Assembly: GCA_013398295.1 (NCBI GenBank)
Contig: VZSF01008169.1
Coordinates: 1,488,001-1,552,000, forward strand
Length of the DNA: 64,000 nucleotides
Source of the DNA: Chionis minor
Lineage: Eukaryota; Chordata; Aves; Charadriiformes; Chionididae
Direction of reading: 5' to 3'
In this document: one piece after another, positions 21,001 to 34,746 of the stretch
Numbering within the stretch: the stretch's first letter is position 1
Layout: each line of letters opens with the position of its first letter
The notes under the pieces: generated by a model
The model's input: the letters and a program-made list of their open reading frames with translations, nothing else
Told to the model about the DNA's origin: nothing
Databases searched by the model: none
Program-made: the position numbers and the translations under genes

Positions 21001-24000
21001 ACTGGAGAAATGAAGTGAAGGAGCAGTTCCTCTGTAGCTGTGAGGCTGGTGTGGACAGAGCAGAAATCTCCTGTGAGCCAGCAGCCGGGATGAGCAGTTG
21101 CCTGCTAGGAGCAAGGGGTGACCAAGCTGCTGCTTATGACCCTGTAGGTTCTTATCTTGCTTGTCCAGCCTTGGTCCAGTCATGGCCTCATTGCAATCGA
21201 ATTCAGGCACCACCATTATTAACATAATATCCTCTTAAAATATTAACTGTTTGTTCTCTTAAGGCATTAGTCAAAGCCTGCTGAAACATCTGGAAGGCCT
21301 CCCGTTGACTTTAGTGAGCTTCCTTTTATTGTCATTCTTTCTCTGGAGAAAAAGTTCTACGTAAAAGCAAATTAAAAATGCATTTGCTATCCCTTTTTCT
21401 TCCTGCTATCCTCCTAAATACTTTTTTAAACTTAGCATACATCTGAGAAACCATTTTGTGTTTATTACCTGGACAGTTTGACTAAAACCTGAACTGAAGG
21501 AAAGCAGATGAGAAACAGCTCTGCAAGTCTTCACATGAGGTGATCAGGCTTCATCCTCTCTGTGTTGTCCCAGGAAGAAACTGTCACTTGGCTCTATTCA
21601 CACTGGACATTTGTTATTAGAGAAATAGAGACATGATGGAACATTGCCACAAGATCCATGTCTCTTGTTTTTAAAATAAACATCTTGGCTTTGACTTGAC
21701 GTTTATTTTCCATAAATGCCTCGGCTTCAATTTGGCATTTCAGCAACAGCAGGAGGCTGTTATCCTGTGACAACATACAATTCCATTGACATTATCTCCT
21801 GATTACATGTGACAGTGCGCCAAATACTGTATGTAGTTGTTTTTAGTTAAACAATGCCACAAAAATACAAACCAAATGTATTAAATAACAGAAGCAGCCA
21901 TACTTTCCAGCCCTATATGGTGTGTGTGACACCCCACTTACATGAGGTACGCTATGTAGTGGTATATGCTACATTAGTAAACACACTCTGAGTTTGACTT
22001 GAGGGGACCAAAGCAGTGAATGCTTATTAATTCCTCTTGACTTGAGGGCCGCGGTTGATGTGTTGGTCAACATGTACAGGACTGAGCATATCAACAGTTT
22101 GAAAAACTCTAAACCAGTCTGAAGACACACAAATAAATTCTGATGGTCTGGATGACCCCACCACAGTAACCCAGCCCTTGTTTAGAGCATTTCTTTTTTG
22201 TCAGGAGACTCTCTTTCAAGCAGGCTGATTTATAAATTCCTTCCAGATGCTAAAAGAGATGCAATGACATTCTGTCTTTCTGTCTCATACACTGAGTAAA
22301 AAGACGCTGAGGAACAGCCAAGCCAAAGACCTCCTTGTCTCCTGAAATCTGTGTTGGTGTTGTGTTGTTGCTAAAAAGTCAAACCTCAGGAATATGCTGA
22401 GTTTGACCAGGGAGTTTGACTTCATTCAATCCTCCCAGAATGGACTGAGGACTCTTTTTTCCTAGTGCACTTTAGAAGTGCCCAGGTTTTGAAGAACCTC
22501 TGATTTCCTCTGTAGGATTGAGGCCAGGTCTCTATTTTTCCCAGGAACTGCGATGCATTTTGGAATCCTACTCACAATTTTAAGGAAATGTAGGGCCCTG
22601 GACTGAGGTGAGTGAAGGAAGGGACTCTGGAAAGGTGTCTCTTTCAGAAGGTGGGCTTGGTCTTGCACAGGCAGAAGTTTGTACTGGGAGTAAAACTTCT
22701 GGCTTGTGCCAAGTGTATTTATTTGTCATACAGAAGCCTAATTCAAAAGGAGTTACACCAATGTATGCTAGTTGAAGAGCTGGCTCTTTCTCTATCTAGG
22801 TGGCAGTTTTCAACATTCCCTCCCCCAGCCTCACTCTGTACCTCTCAGAGGAGGTCTGCAGTTCAACTTTTAAATATCTCGCTCAGGAGAAATTCTTATT
22901 TCACCTTTCTCAGTGACACTTTGGCATCTGCATGATCTAGACTTGCTGTTGTTGACTGAGACCTTGACTGATGTCGCAGCTCAGAGTGCTTTTACCACTG
23001 TGTTACCAAAGAATGAATTCTCCTTGGGCAAAAGCAATGTTCAAACTTTGCTAAGAACAAGCCAGGTTTGGTGTTTCTGGGAGCAGAGTGTTCTTTTTGA
23101 CATTGATGAATTTTTTGTAAACTAAATCCTCATAATTATTTGATGGAAGCGTGTTATTTACCGTCTGAACTAATATTAATCTGGAGCAATAATAATGCGC
23201 TCATTAATCCAGTTATAACTAAGAGTTGCCTTCAACTGCTCAATTTGCCAAGTCTCTCTGTTTGCATCTCCCTATACTTTCTTGACATTCAGGCTCCTCC
23301 ACAGAGACACTGGCACTGTGAGAAAAGCCTGACCAAGTCTGCCTCTTTTTTAAGCATCAGTGATTCCTTTGAGAGGGGTGGTAAAACATTTTACAGCAGG
23401 CCAGAAAACACTGCGGTGGCCAGAGCCTTTGTTTATACAGAGAGATTGTGGTCAGAGACCAGAGCAGAGGAGTGATGACTAGGAGTCCTCTGAGATTTTA
23501 CTCTATTCCTGCTTCAACGCATATTGGCTGCAGGAAGTTCCTTTATTTTCTCCATCCTGAAGCTTACCCATCTGTAGGACAAAAGTTGAATGCTTTGGGA
23601 AATATCTCACATTTCAGTTGGAACAAAAAGCTAATCTTTTACGAGCACCCACTGAGGTGTGGATGTGAGATACAGTGAAAAGGCACAGAGTGTTTCGGGG
23701 TCAAGCAGCATGGTGGTTAGTGAAGCATGTAAGTCAAGAAACCATTTCTTTCCCCTTCACATCGTGGAGGACTATAGCACCTAAGCTAGCAGCTGAAACA
23801 TGCAAAAAGACTTATTCAAATGGGTTGGGGTGGATCCAACCTTTTCAGATGTTTGGGAAATTTGTATCTGTGTTCTGGATGGCAAAAGACTGACTTGAGC
23901 AGCGTGGCTACAGGTCTGTCTCTGTCTGGCTGTGATGGCGGGTGTGTGGCTAAGATTGATTTGGATGTCTGGGCAGCCCAGTGTTGTTGCCTAAGTGTCT

Positions 24001-24786
24001 ACAGATGTAGGACTGATGCTTCGGATTTTGCAGGGAAATGGGTTACGGCTCCCACTGCTTTTTTTAAGCACAAAAAGTTAACTGTAGTTCATGCTAACTT
24101 AGGGCAGTACCCTGGGAAAGAGCTCTGAATAGCTGAGATTATGTCACAACATGTGAAAAAGCTGAATGGTTATTCCTTTTTGGTGGCACTAAGAGTGCCT
24201 TTTGAAGCTGTTGCAAATTTTATTTTTCTAACCTGTATTTCAGGCACTTCATAATGTTCACTGACAGACTTTTTCTAAGTAACAGTCCCCATAAGTTTCC
24301 TTAGTATCTTTTAAAACAACTCAAAGCAATTTTTATTTTATTTTTATTTTTTGCTAAGGGGAAGAATGAGCCTTGCCTTAGATTTCATAAGCAGTAGTTG
24401 CTGCCTCAGCATCCACCTGTAGCTCTGTGTGTCCTTTCAGCTAGCTATCAAATAACACAAGACTAATCTGCCATGCCACATACAAACAGAGCAAAGCTAC
24501 TTTAAAGTAATGAGGGACGTACCCCTCCAAAAAGTGTGGGGATCCCAACTGCTTTTATTTGGTGAAAATAATCATAGGATTACCTATAAGAGGAAGAAAG
24601 AGCAAGAAGCATCAGGGTTAGATGCACGTCATGCAGAGCCATGTGAGGTTGCTGTTATGCAACGTAAGAAAACTCAAAAGGTAATGGTTATCCCAAAAAA
24701 TCTGTCCGTGGAAATCTATTGCAACAATCCCTCAGATCAGGGTGAACTAGTCTGCTACCTCCTCTTTCTACACCTACCCGAAAGGA

Positions 24787-25097
24787 GGCTGTAGAGAGGT
24801 GGGGGTCAGTCTCTTCTCCAAGTAAACAAGTGATATGAGAGGAAATGGCCTCAAGTTGCACCAGGGGAGGTTTAGATTGGATATTAGTAGAAATTTCTTC
24901 ACCAAAAGGGTCATCAAGCATTGGAACAGGCTGCCCAGGGAGGTGGTGGAATCGCCATCCCTGGAGGTATTTAAAAGCCAGGCAGACGTGGTGCTGAGGG
25001 ACATGGTTTAGTGGTGGTTTTGGTGGTGTTATGTTTATGGTTGGACTTGATGATCTTAAAGGTCTCTTCCAATCCAGGTGATTCTATGATTCTACTG
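24787..25097 (+). mobile_element. CR1 retrotransposon 3' end
   Basis: Same subfamily as the copy at 17.5-18.0 kb. The shared order is 'gaggtgggggtcagtctc', 'gaggaaatggcctcaagttg', 'ggaacaggctgcccaggga', 'cttccaatccaggtgattct' and a terminal GATTCTATGATTCTA. It starts later within the element, is a little more diverged, and its ORF2 remnant is interrupted. Confidence 0.95.
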
Positions 25098-28000
25098 ATT
25101 AACGTACTGCCCTGGCTGACTTGCAGACCACCACAGCCCTCTGGCAAGTGGGAAAGGAGAAGTGCTGGAATCCTGTTGTACCTACTTCTTCTAAACACAT
25201 TCACTGTGTTTCAGTCAATGCTTTAAGTAACGCATCTGCTTCTGCTAACCTCCTCTGGCTGGCTGAGAAACACCCCTGCTGACCATTTCTTGTTGGTCTT
25301 GATACTGCTAATTTGGATTAAGCTTTTTGTCACCTATGCACGTTTTGCTCTTCGACAGTTTCAGACCAGGACATGCCCTTTTTCCTTCTGCCTATCATAA
25401 AATCATGCTGAGTTAGCAATAAATTGCTTCACTGTTCACCAGTTTGCTTATCTATTTGTGATAACAAATTAAATCATGATATTCCAGCTCTGCAGGTAAC
25501 AGCATATCTCTGATGGCAAATCCTCTGTTCAGGTACCACCCATTGGGAAGTACCTCTTTGGTCTGCATTTAGTACCAGACACCTGGCATGATAAGGTGAA
25601 GTGCTCAGCATTCCCCAGTTTCCTGGAGGTAAAGTGGATAAACATGTGCTCTGTACCAAAAAATATGGTCAGAATTTAAAGCTATATAACTACGTCTTTC
25701 AGTACAATGATCACGGTCTTAAAGCACAGCTGTTAACTAGAAATAGAGCTAAAGTGACCCTGAGTCTGGCTTTGGTCTCGATATCTTTCTTTCTTTTCAT
25801 CATAAATTGTCCCAAAATCTTTTTTGAGCTAAATGAGTCTCCTGTATTTAAAACTCTGTGTCGTATTGGCATTGGAGTCTGACAATAAACTTATCTGACT
25901 ATAGGCTTTGCTGAGAAATTTGTACCTGATTTTCTCTCTCTGTTATGGACTCCATAAACTCCCAGGCATCCCCAGCCTGGTAGCCCTAGATCAGATCCCC
26001 AGGGATTTGGGGAAGATTAGAGGGTACTTAGCCCCTTGCAGGATTAGGCCATTGCTGAACACTCCCCCTGAAAATTACAAAGCCTTCTATCCAGACGACT
26101 CAGGATGTAATCCGTTTTAATTATTGTATGAAAGAGCAGGGGAGCAAAATGCAGCACTAGTGTTTGTAACTTCCTCAACATGATGCCTTCTCATGGGGGT
26201 GTCCCAAGCAGAGTAAGTCCCAAGAAAATTACTTCTCTTGAAATGACACTGCCTTTGGGAACAGATCACAGTTGCCACCTTAACAACTCAACTTATTTTT
26301 ATGCTTAGAAAAATTGTCCAAGTTCTAGTAATTGTATCATTTTTATTAAAAAAAGATGGAGAGAGAGGGGTAGTCAGTTGGTGTGGGTAAATCATCAAAG
26401 TTGTAGCAACTTCACTAGTGCTTTACTGGAGGCATTTAACACAGCTCTGCCAGTCGTCGTCTTCTCCAGTTTTGTTCAGTGTCTGATGAAACAAAGTCAT
26501 TCTCGAGTCCTATCTCAATTTTCATTTTAAGAGCCTAATTTTGAATTCAGCTTAACTAGACCTCCCTTTTCCCCTTCCTCTTCAATCAGCGAGACTTTTA
26601 ATAATATACAAATACGTCACTGGGGCTTGAAGCTAAATTCTTTTATGACCAAGTGACATAAATGGCACCCGCAAGAAATTCTTGATATCGTGGTTGTCCC
26701 TTTGGACAAAAAGGGAGATTAACCGTTTTTTTTTAAAAAAAGTTTTCTCTGTTAGTTATTATACTTAATGCATATAACTCCCTCATATCTGAGTAGCAAA
26801 AAATTACATCTGCCAATAAATTTGTAATGCATTAGTAACAATGCCATAATTGCATCTAATAAATACTCTCTCTGCCCTTGGTGAGCTTTTGTGATGCTGA
26901 ATAGCTGTGAACCACTTTACAGCCCTCATCTGAAAGGTCTCCTATAGACAGAATAATATTACTATTTTAAATAGCAGAACTGTTACCGAGGCACCTCTGT
27001 GTTCAAGCTGTTTTTGACAGTAACCACAGGCTACTCGCTGCAGCCTCGAAATCTGAAACTGCTAAGCTCATAGTTAGCTTACCTATTCTCACTCAGCAAA
27101 CACCTTGTTCCTCATGATTTATTTATCCCTTTATTCCGCAGACTATCCAGGAATGAGATTGGGGGGTTTTTTTGCACATTAATTATTCATAATGATTCAA
27201 GGAGTTTGTTTATGCAAACTTATTGAAGGCCACAGGCTCTCTATGAACTCTCTGCCTTCCTAATTGCTTTGCATATTTGCTGTTCATCATGTGCTGCCTA
27301 CAGAACTCATGCATCGCTGCAAACACATATCAAGTGGCATCGCTTACTGTTCTCCGAGCGATGAGTCTCAAACCCAGGAAAAGCGTTTCCGGAACTCACA
27401 GGAGGGCTTCCAACCTGAGCACAAGGGCATCTTCCCGTTTCCCAGGTCTCTGAAGCTCTCATTCCACTGTTTGTGAAATCACAGATTCGCTGTCGTGTAT
27501 TTTTGGAGACCGGGTTGAGCAGCTGGTATTGCTCTCAACTTTTTACTTCAGTTGCTGCTCGCAGTTGTGCTACAGCGGAGGTTGGTGGTTTGAGTGAGAC
27601 AGGAGAATGACTGAATTGTGCACGCGGTAGCACAGTTCCCTTCTGACAGACCTAAACCAGGCTAGTTAGGAGGGAAATCAAAGGGACAGACAGGTTCAAT
27701 GACATTCCCAGTGGCAGCCAGGTGGACTATCGCAGGGTTCAGCTGCAACTCACAACTTCAGCATCTCCATTGATGTTTGGCCTGTGGGATTCCACCAAAC
27801 TTGTATTTTCTCTTCATACCCATTTCCTGCCCTTATTACTCTTGGCACCAGTTACTGTAGCATGGAAAGACATTCTTGTGGGAGCAGGACTAATGGGGTA
27901 GGGCCCTTGTTTCTCTCAGTGAAAAGGTCTGATAATCCTGACATGCTGCAAGGTCTCTGGGGAGAGGTGATCACTAGTACACAAGCATCACAAGCAGGAC

Positions 28001-28144
28001 TTACACACAAGACAAAAAATATCCACTCCGCTCTATTGAAAATAGAGTAGCAAATTAATGCCTGGCATTAGTCTACTGGCAGAGCCCATGTTCAGATCTG
28101 GGTGCCAACTTTTAGAAATATGTGAGCCTAGTGGCATGATCCCA

Positions 28145-28385
28145 AAAGCAAGCAGTGAGAACAACCAGAGGCCTTGACTCGGTGTCTGGAGTGGAAAGAC
28201 TGAAAGAACTGGGTTTGTTTACTCCAGAGGCATCACTAAGGGGATACGATGGTGGTGTAAATTGTTCCTGCAAAGAAGAGAGGAATAAACTGCTCTCCAC
28301 TGGATTCAAGACAAGAAATGGACATACATTGCAGCAGGAGACATTTAAGCTTCAGTGGAGACAGCTAGATTCCAGTCTGGGTTGA
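28145..28385 (+). mobile_element. Old, degraded CR1 fragment
   Basis: The order 'ggagtggaaagactgaaaga', 'ctgggtttgtttactccaga', 'aagaagagaggaataaactg', 'caagaaatggacatacattg', 'cagcaggagacatttaagct' follows the last part of CR1 ORF2 (compare 'ctgaaagaactgggtttgtt' text in older CR1 families). No terminal repeat remains. Heavily diverged, so family level only. Confidence 0.6.
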
Positions 28386-30439
28386 CTGGAAGGGGAATAA
28401 GTTTGTGCACTTAAGTGAGGTCTCCATGTCAGGGGCATCACTGAACTTTAGAGTCTAGACTTCTTCTATATGTAGTAAAGAGAGATGTTGATTCTGGCTG
28501 TGCTTCAACTTTCTTTGAAGAATACTTTATATTGACTAGTGAGGGAGCCCAGCGTCCTACATTAGCCAATTCATTTAAGTGTCTGAAGTTAAATGGGATG
28601 GATTTGGGCCTCAGTGACTCGCCTTCACCCTATGACTCAACATCAGACTCTGGGGGCCCTGCGTCATGGTCTCCAGTTTCTGCTTTCATCATTGCTTCTC
28701 AGGTTCTTTGCTGCGTTCAGCAGCAAATCTTTGCTTTACAGAAGTTTGAACAACATTAGCATAACATATTTCCTGTTCTTCAGGAAGGTTAAAGATTTGT
28801 TTACTGCCCCAAACTGTTTAATGAATTGCCCTTTGAATACGTTAACATGATTCTGAAGGCTCCATCAGCTAAACCATTTCTCTTCTACAATAATTGGTAA
28901 TGAATAACATTTTACCTACTGGGTTGTATTCCAGTGTAAGTGCTAAAAAGCCAGATAAATGTGAAATATATTTTAGTCTCAGTTTTCAAAGATTCTTTAT
29001 AAATATGAGCAATTAGAGTAAAAAAATAAAAAGATACCGTGGCAACATCCTAATAAGCTGGCTGCCCTATCAGGTTAGAAGACGTAGCATTAAAAAAAGT
29101 CTATCATCACCCCATTACTGTGGACTAAGGCAGTACTGAGGAATTGTCTTACGTTAATTAACACCAAACACTGTTTTGTGGCAGAGCACAGATGCCCTCC
29201 CCAGAAGAATCGTACTGGCCTAAAACTCTCGAGGTTGTCGATTTAGAAAAACTGAGGTCTGTGTTAACTGCTCTCTGGTTTTGGTGGTTTTTTCCTAAGC
29301 CGTTGGGGTGTGCTTGCTTTGTTTTTCACACTCACTGCCTATAAGGAAGTAGAAGATGAGGGTCTCCAATGAACTCTCTGGAGCTGAAACTAGGAAAAGC
29401 AGGGACTTGAGATTTAAAACTGGAATCAAAAGACTTGCATTGGAAAAGCTGCTGCAGCATGATAGGAGGTCTGTAACATGGCATATTGTATACCCGTGCT
29501 TCCATGGTCCCCGTTAAAGGCAGAAATGAACACTGATGGGATAACTGCAAAGCATGATGATGATGATGATTCCGGCCTATCTTCTCAAGGAAACACGACT
29601 TGAAAACTCACACTCAGCAATGTGTGCACATACAAGGCTTTTCTCCTGTGAGCTAATTTCAACCCAGGTTGACCGAGGACAAAAGATCTCTGGTAGAATA
29701 AGCTCCTAGAAGTATTAATGGGAATAGGAGTTGCATAGAGTGAAGTGCCTCACTTAGGGCAAAGCAGCTGCAAAGCTACTTTCACAGCAGATATCGAAGA
29801 ATCCACACAGCAGAGACCTATCTGAAATGAAGCTTCCCACAGTTTTAATTTTCACAGGAGTAATTGCTTAAACGATATTTGATCGGAGTTATGGCACGCA
29901 GAGACACTGCTGCTACCTACGCCTAGTTTCCCCAGCCCCAAGTACTTTGAACCCTTTTTCTTCCTATTGACAAATTTTAAAAAAACCAAACTACAAATTA
30001 AAACATCTCCTAGGAATTATATTTCTCCTGTATTTTTTTCCCCCTACAACTAATCTTCATTTCATGCTCTCCGCAGTTATTGTTACGAGTCAGGATTGAC
30101 TTTTTTTTTTGATTGCCAGCTCAAATAGGTCTACTTTATAATCAAGCTGTATTTCTCTTCCAGCTCTACAAACAGTGAAGCTCCTGGGCTCGTCTAGACC
30201 ATAGCTACTGCTCTTACACTGCTGTAAAGGCATGAACTGTATCAGAGCACAGCTTGCTTCTACAGCTGCTTTGGCTCCAGAGGGGTGTTCGTGTCAGTAA
30301 ACTAATCACACATGACTTGGACAAGAGGCAGGCAGGAGCAGATAAGGGGCTGTTTTTGCAGAGTCCGTTCTTTGTCCATGACCATGTTTTGGTGAATGAA
30401 ATCATCACAGTGCAGACAGCAGTGTGACTGAACAGGAAA

Positions 30440-30550
30440 GGAGCCTGGTTGCCCCTTAGTTACAATCCCCACTTGGTTATGTGCTCCCAGCCTTGGAAAA
30501 GTCAGTTAACCCTTGTGTGGCTTCTTCTCTGAGCAGTAAAATTTCATGTA
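30440..30550 (+). mobile_element. MIR-like ancient SINE fragment
   Basis: Positions about 30450-30540 follow the MIR core: 'acaatccccacttggttatg', 'ccttggaaaagtcagttaac', 'ccttgtgtggcttcttctct', then 'gtaaaat'. The family pattern is a tRNA-derived SINE with '...ccttgggcaagtcacttaac...tcagtttc...tctgtaaaatg'. Strongly diverged, as expected of a repeat family shared by amniotes. Confidence 0.5.
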
Positions 30551-32812
30551 AAAACAGTAGCCTGTTATCTGTAGGTGGTGAACTTTAATGCCTTTAAAAA
30601 TAACTTACATAATAAACAGCCAGACAAATGGGAAACATGCTTTAGTTTCCACTTAGGAAAGAGAAGTAAAACCCTTCCCAGTGATTTCCTTATATATGTA
30701 ACAGAATAGGAAGAAATAGCATTTTTTTTTTATAGTGTAAGATTTGTCCCTCCAATCTGAGTGGCAAGCTGATAACTGGGATGTTGTTAGTCCTAGTGCC
30801 ATGAGCTACTTATGGTACAGTGTAGTTCCATTACAAAAAAATATATGCTGTCCCACCTCCCTAGATACAGTGCAAATCAATCAGTAGTTTCCTAGCCAAG
30901 AAGTTCCCACATTTATCATTCTGGTGAGTGAAATGGAGACGGTCTGTCTGTGGGTGCTGCCCATGGCATATCAAACTGGCTTTCTTCCTCCACAACATAG
31001 CCCAGACTTTGCTTTGAAGTGAGGGAGTCCCCTCTTGTTTCCCCAGGTAAACACCAGGACCATTTGTAGCTTGATGTGCCAGGTAAGAGGTCACCTACCT
31101 GGCACGTGACTGCTTTTGAACCACCATGAGAATAAAGGTGGCCAGGGAGGAAAATTCTTCCAGTCACATCGGACCTCCAAGTCCCTGAGATCCTATGCAG
31201 TCAGTAGAATGGCACATTTCTCAACGGCGACTGGGAAATAAAAGGGAATGTCAAAGAGAGGAGTCAAAATACCTGGAGGGCTTTTGTGACCAAATGGAGA
31301 GATAAGACCCCAATGTTCACTTGCATTGCCCGAGGGGAAGTGAGATGCGTTCTCAGTGTGGAAATTCTGGTTTCATCAGAGATGAAAGCTTACCTCCAAT
31401 TGAGGTCAGAAGAGCTTAACTCCCTCTCCAGTGCCTAGACATCCAACAAGAGCCACTCCTACCAAGCACAACCAGCTAAGCAGCAGTATACCCTACTAAG
31501 CTTGAAAGCAGGTGTGCCTTTAAAGCACGACCTAATTTTGAAAATTTGATTGACTGCATGTGTTCCTAATTTCACAGGAAGATGATTGCAGGAAGGAAAG
31601 GGGCTCAGGTGAGCTGTGAAAGGAAAGAAAATAAACACTCTATAACAGTTATCAGCCCTGTTGTGCTGTTGAAGAGGACTATAATGTGAACACGAATGGA
31701 GAAGAACTTGTGTGAAAGGGAGTGGGGTTAGCAACATAAAGGTAGATGCCCTGAAGAACGGCTATGAACAAGACACTTGCATGTATCTAGGCCAGCTGAA
31801 GAAGGAGGTATATCAAGCAAAACTTTCTGCTAGTGTTACCTAGTAGGCTACTGAGTAGCCTTAGAGAAGCAGCAGAAATCCCCAACATCATGAAGCAGAA
31901 CGCAAATATTACCAGTCACGTTCAAGCAGAAAGGTATGGACTGTTCCTCCTTTTCGGAATTCAACATCGCTCTTTGCTTTGAGAGAGGGAGAGACAACGC
32001 TGAGACTAGAGGAGACTAGCTAGAGATTTATTTTTGTAAAAACAGAAGACCCATGGACAGGCTGATCCACACAGTTTATTAAGTATGGTAGGCTAGCCTC
32101 CATCATTCTTTATTGTTTGATATGTCTTCCCTGCAAAGCTCAAAAATATGAATCTTCATCAATTAAACAATGCTGGAAGTAGTTTTAAAACCTTGCTCAA
32201 GAGCCACATCCAGAAACTCAAGACAGCTGGCTGGATCTGAGCCAGTGGGTTTTGACTTGAAAACAAAGAAAACCCTCCTATGAACTGGGAGGTCTATTAC
32301 TATCAGTTTGCCTTTGTCCAAAAAGGACCATTATCTGTTTCCTTAGGATCAAAGGTAAATAGTTCACGAACACAAGAGAAAAGGAATCCTCCAACCAGAG
32401 ACCTGTACATTTTGAGGCAGCCTGCTGTCGGGTATTAGCATGGTGTTCCCGTTGTCACTGGTCTGATTAAACAGGCAAATAGGTTAAAAAAAATTAAGAA
32501 GCTCAGAATTTTTCACAGGCGCTGGCTTCTTGCAGTGAGCAGCATCCAGGGTCTTCAGGTTGTGACTGTCAGACCTGTACGCTGTCCCTTCAACTTCAAC
32601 TCACCCAGACTCCCACTCAGCCTGTGTGTTCATCAGCACTTCTGCTGAGTTCTCTTCTGCTTCTCTCCATTTCCCACCTCTTCTACAGTGTCAAGGCATT
32701 AGACTGTACTATATGTTCTTTTTGCACCTTTCCTGGTTGGATGGGTTGAATGCGGCATTGCAAGCATGAAGAAGAGTCAGTTTGCCAGTGTTAGGTCAGG
32801 CTGGAATCGCTT

Positions 32813-32826
32813 CCCCTGTACAGGGG
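32813..32826. repeat. Perfect 14-bp palindrome
   Basis: CCCCTGTACAGGGG, a perfect inverted repeat without spacer in non-coding DNA. It contains TGTACA and resembles a symmetric binding site for a dimeric factor, but may be chance. Confidence 0.6.
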
Positions 32827-34204
32827 GGATGCACAAAGAGAGAGGGCAGGACGTGTCTGTAGGTCCTTGGCTTCTAGACCTGCCCTTCCTAATTCATCTC
32901 TGCTTAGCCATAGCCTGTTGAGGTAGGGCAGGGATTTAGGATCTTGACCAGGCAAACGTTGCTGACTGTCCCTTGTGCTGATGAGCGCAGGTTCTGGAGA
33001 CCCTTGTATGTCAGGGAGTCTGCTGTCACTGGGAGGAGGACACCTTACTGCTTGGTTTTGAATAAAGTGTCTCTGACTGAAAGTTCTGTAGGGGGCATGA
33101 GGGAGGTCTTAGGGAGTTTTCAGTAGCTGATGGTGTTGCAAAAACTGCGTACTGCCTGTAAGCAGGCAGAAGAATAAAAAGAAAGTCCAATTACTGTTAC
33201 TATCACAATTCCCCTCTTAAGCCCATTTGTAACCAGCCAGCCAGAGGTTTGCCACATGATACTTTTCCCCCAAGTAATAATTTTCACCAGGTTACCTGTC
33301 CTGATGCTTCTTCCCTATCAGCCAAATAATCTAGTCCACGTTCTGGGTGGAGATCTGCATGGTGACACGGTATCCGTCATACTTTGTTCCGCAGACTGGT
33401 GTTTAGTCTGCAGAATAGGTTTCGATTTTCTGGAGAAGCTCTTGCTAGTTTAGGAGGACATTGGGTTAGTTCATGGCCCTACACAGACCCTTTTCTGTGC
33501 AGTAGAATGTGCATTAATAGCACTGTGCACTGTGAGCCTTTTCATGGCTCTAGAGCGATCATGTCCATCAATACAGGCAGGGAAGTGTAGATCATTTAAT
33601 CAATAACAGATAATTTGTCTCTACTGTCATTACGTTTCAGACTCTGTGCTGCTTTGCTCCTCAATGCAGTGAAATCTATCAAGTGATTTTTGCTGCCCTG
33701 GTTACCTTTCTCTCAATGCATTAACCATGCAGAGAAACTCCCATTTTTTAATCACACTCATTGTCAAGACAACGCATTTGTGCTCTGCTGCTTTCCATTT
33801 TATAGCCTCTAAAACTGAGGAAACAATACTGCTGTACTTCAACTCTATGAGCCACAGTACTTTACACTCTTGTTCTGCCCTGAGCTCTTTCCTGAGCTCA
33901 TGTCAACTTCTGTTTACTTCTCCTTCTCTGGGGAAAACAGGAGGAAGGAGCCAAACAGTTAAAGTATGGGGTAATGTCAGGATGGGCCAAAGGGGGACTG
34001 AAGGGAAAAAAAGAAATGGCATTAATGCGATTAAGACAAACCTCCGCTGTCATAGCACTGATATACAGAACAAATCCACCCATCCTCTTTTCACTTTGGA
34101 TGCATAAACATGACAATATATTTAAGTAATCCATTGTCTCTCAGTCTTCCCTTTGCTGCAAGATGTTACATCTTCACGGAAGAATGGAATCCTCCTTTCT
34201 CAGT

Positions 34205-34290
34205 CACCTGTTTTTTTCCTTATCCTCAGTTTCCCCATCTGTAACTAAGAAAGCAATTTTAGCCTACTTTAATATGCTATAAAAGCCAGG
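34205..34290 (+). mobile_element. MIR-like ancient SINE fragment
   Basis: Contains 'cctcagtttccccatctgta' almost exactly as in the MIR core, preceded by 'cagtcacctg'. Only a short piece around the conserved centre can be recognised. Confidence 0.5.
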
Positions 34291-34746
34291 GATTCTGTTC
34301 CTATGGAGAATAAATAACATCTGATAATGGGATCATGGCTAACGCTATATTCTGGCTGCTCTTCCTCTGAGCACTAAAGACCTTACCTAAATTATAGAAA
34401 AATGCCATGATTATGTTAATAAATATGACAATCCCAATGGGTTTTAAATAGCAGTTCACAGCTTTGACAAGCCTGCCTCAAAATTTCCCTGCAAATGAGA
34501 AAGTTAACACCTGGCTGGGAAATTTATTAAAATTGCAAACGTTAATTTGCTTCTAGCTTGACTGGGGTCACTCATCTTCTGCAAGAAAATTGCACAGAGA
34601 GATCTGACCCCAACCAGTAAATTATTTGAGGAATACTTCACTTTCAAGAATATCTGAATTGATAAAAATTTTAATGGGAATCAGAGCCTACCTTGATGCT
34701 ACGGAGTTTTCCAAAGCAGGCTGGTGGATGCCTCCAGAGACTTTAC

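Larger units (their letters stand above)
18013..34204. other. Gene-poor AT-rich intergenic DNA
   Basis: Lower GC than the ADRB1 side. Holds two recognised CR1 copies, one MIR-like piece and short simple repeats (TATATA and T runs at 18599-18640, (TTTA)n at 18720, TGA triplets at 29558-29570). A frame at 19374-19736 (120 codons) is open with an overlapping frame on the other strand, but has no recognised homology. AT-rich, repeat-free stretches around 26560-26900 and 28850-29130 could be conserved non-coding sequence. No gene supported. Confidence 0.7.
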
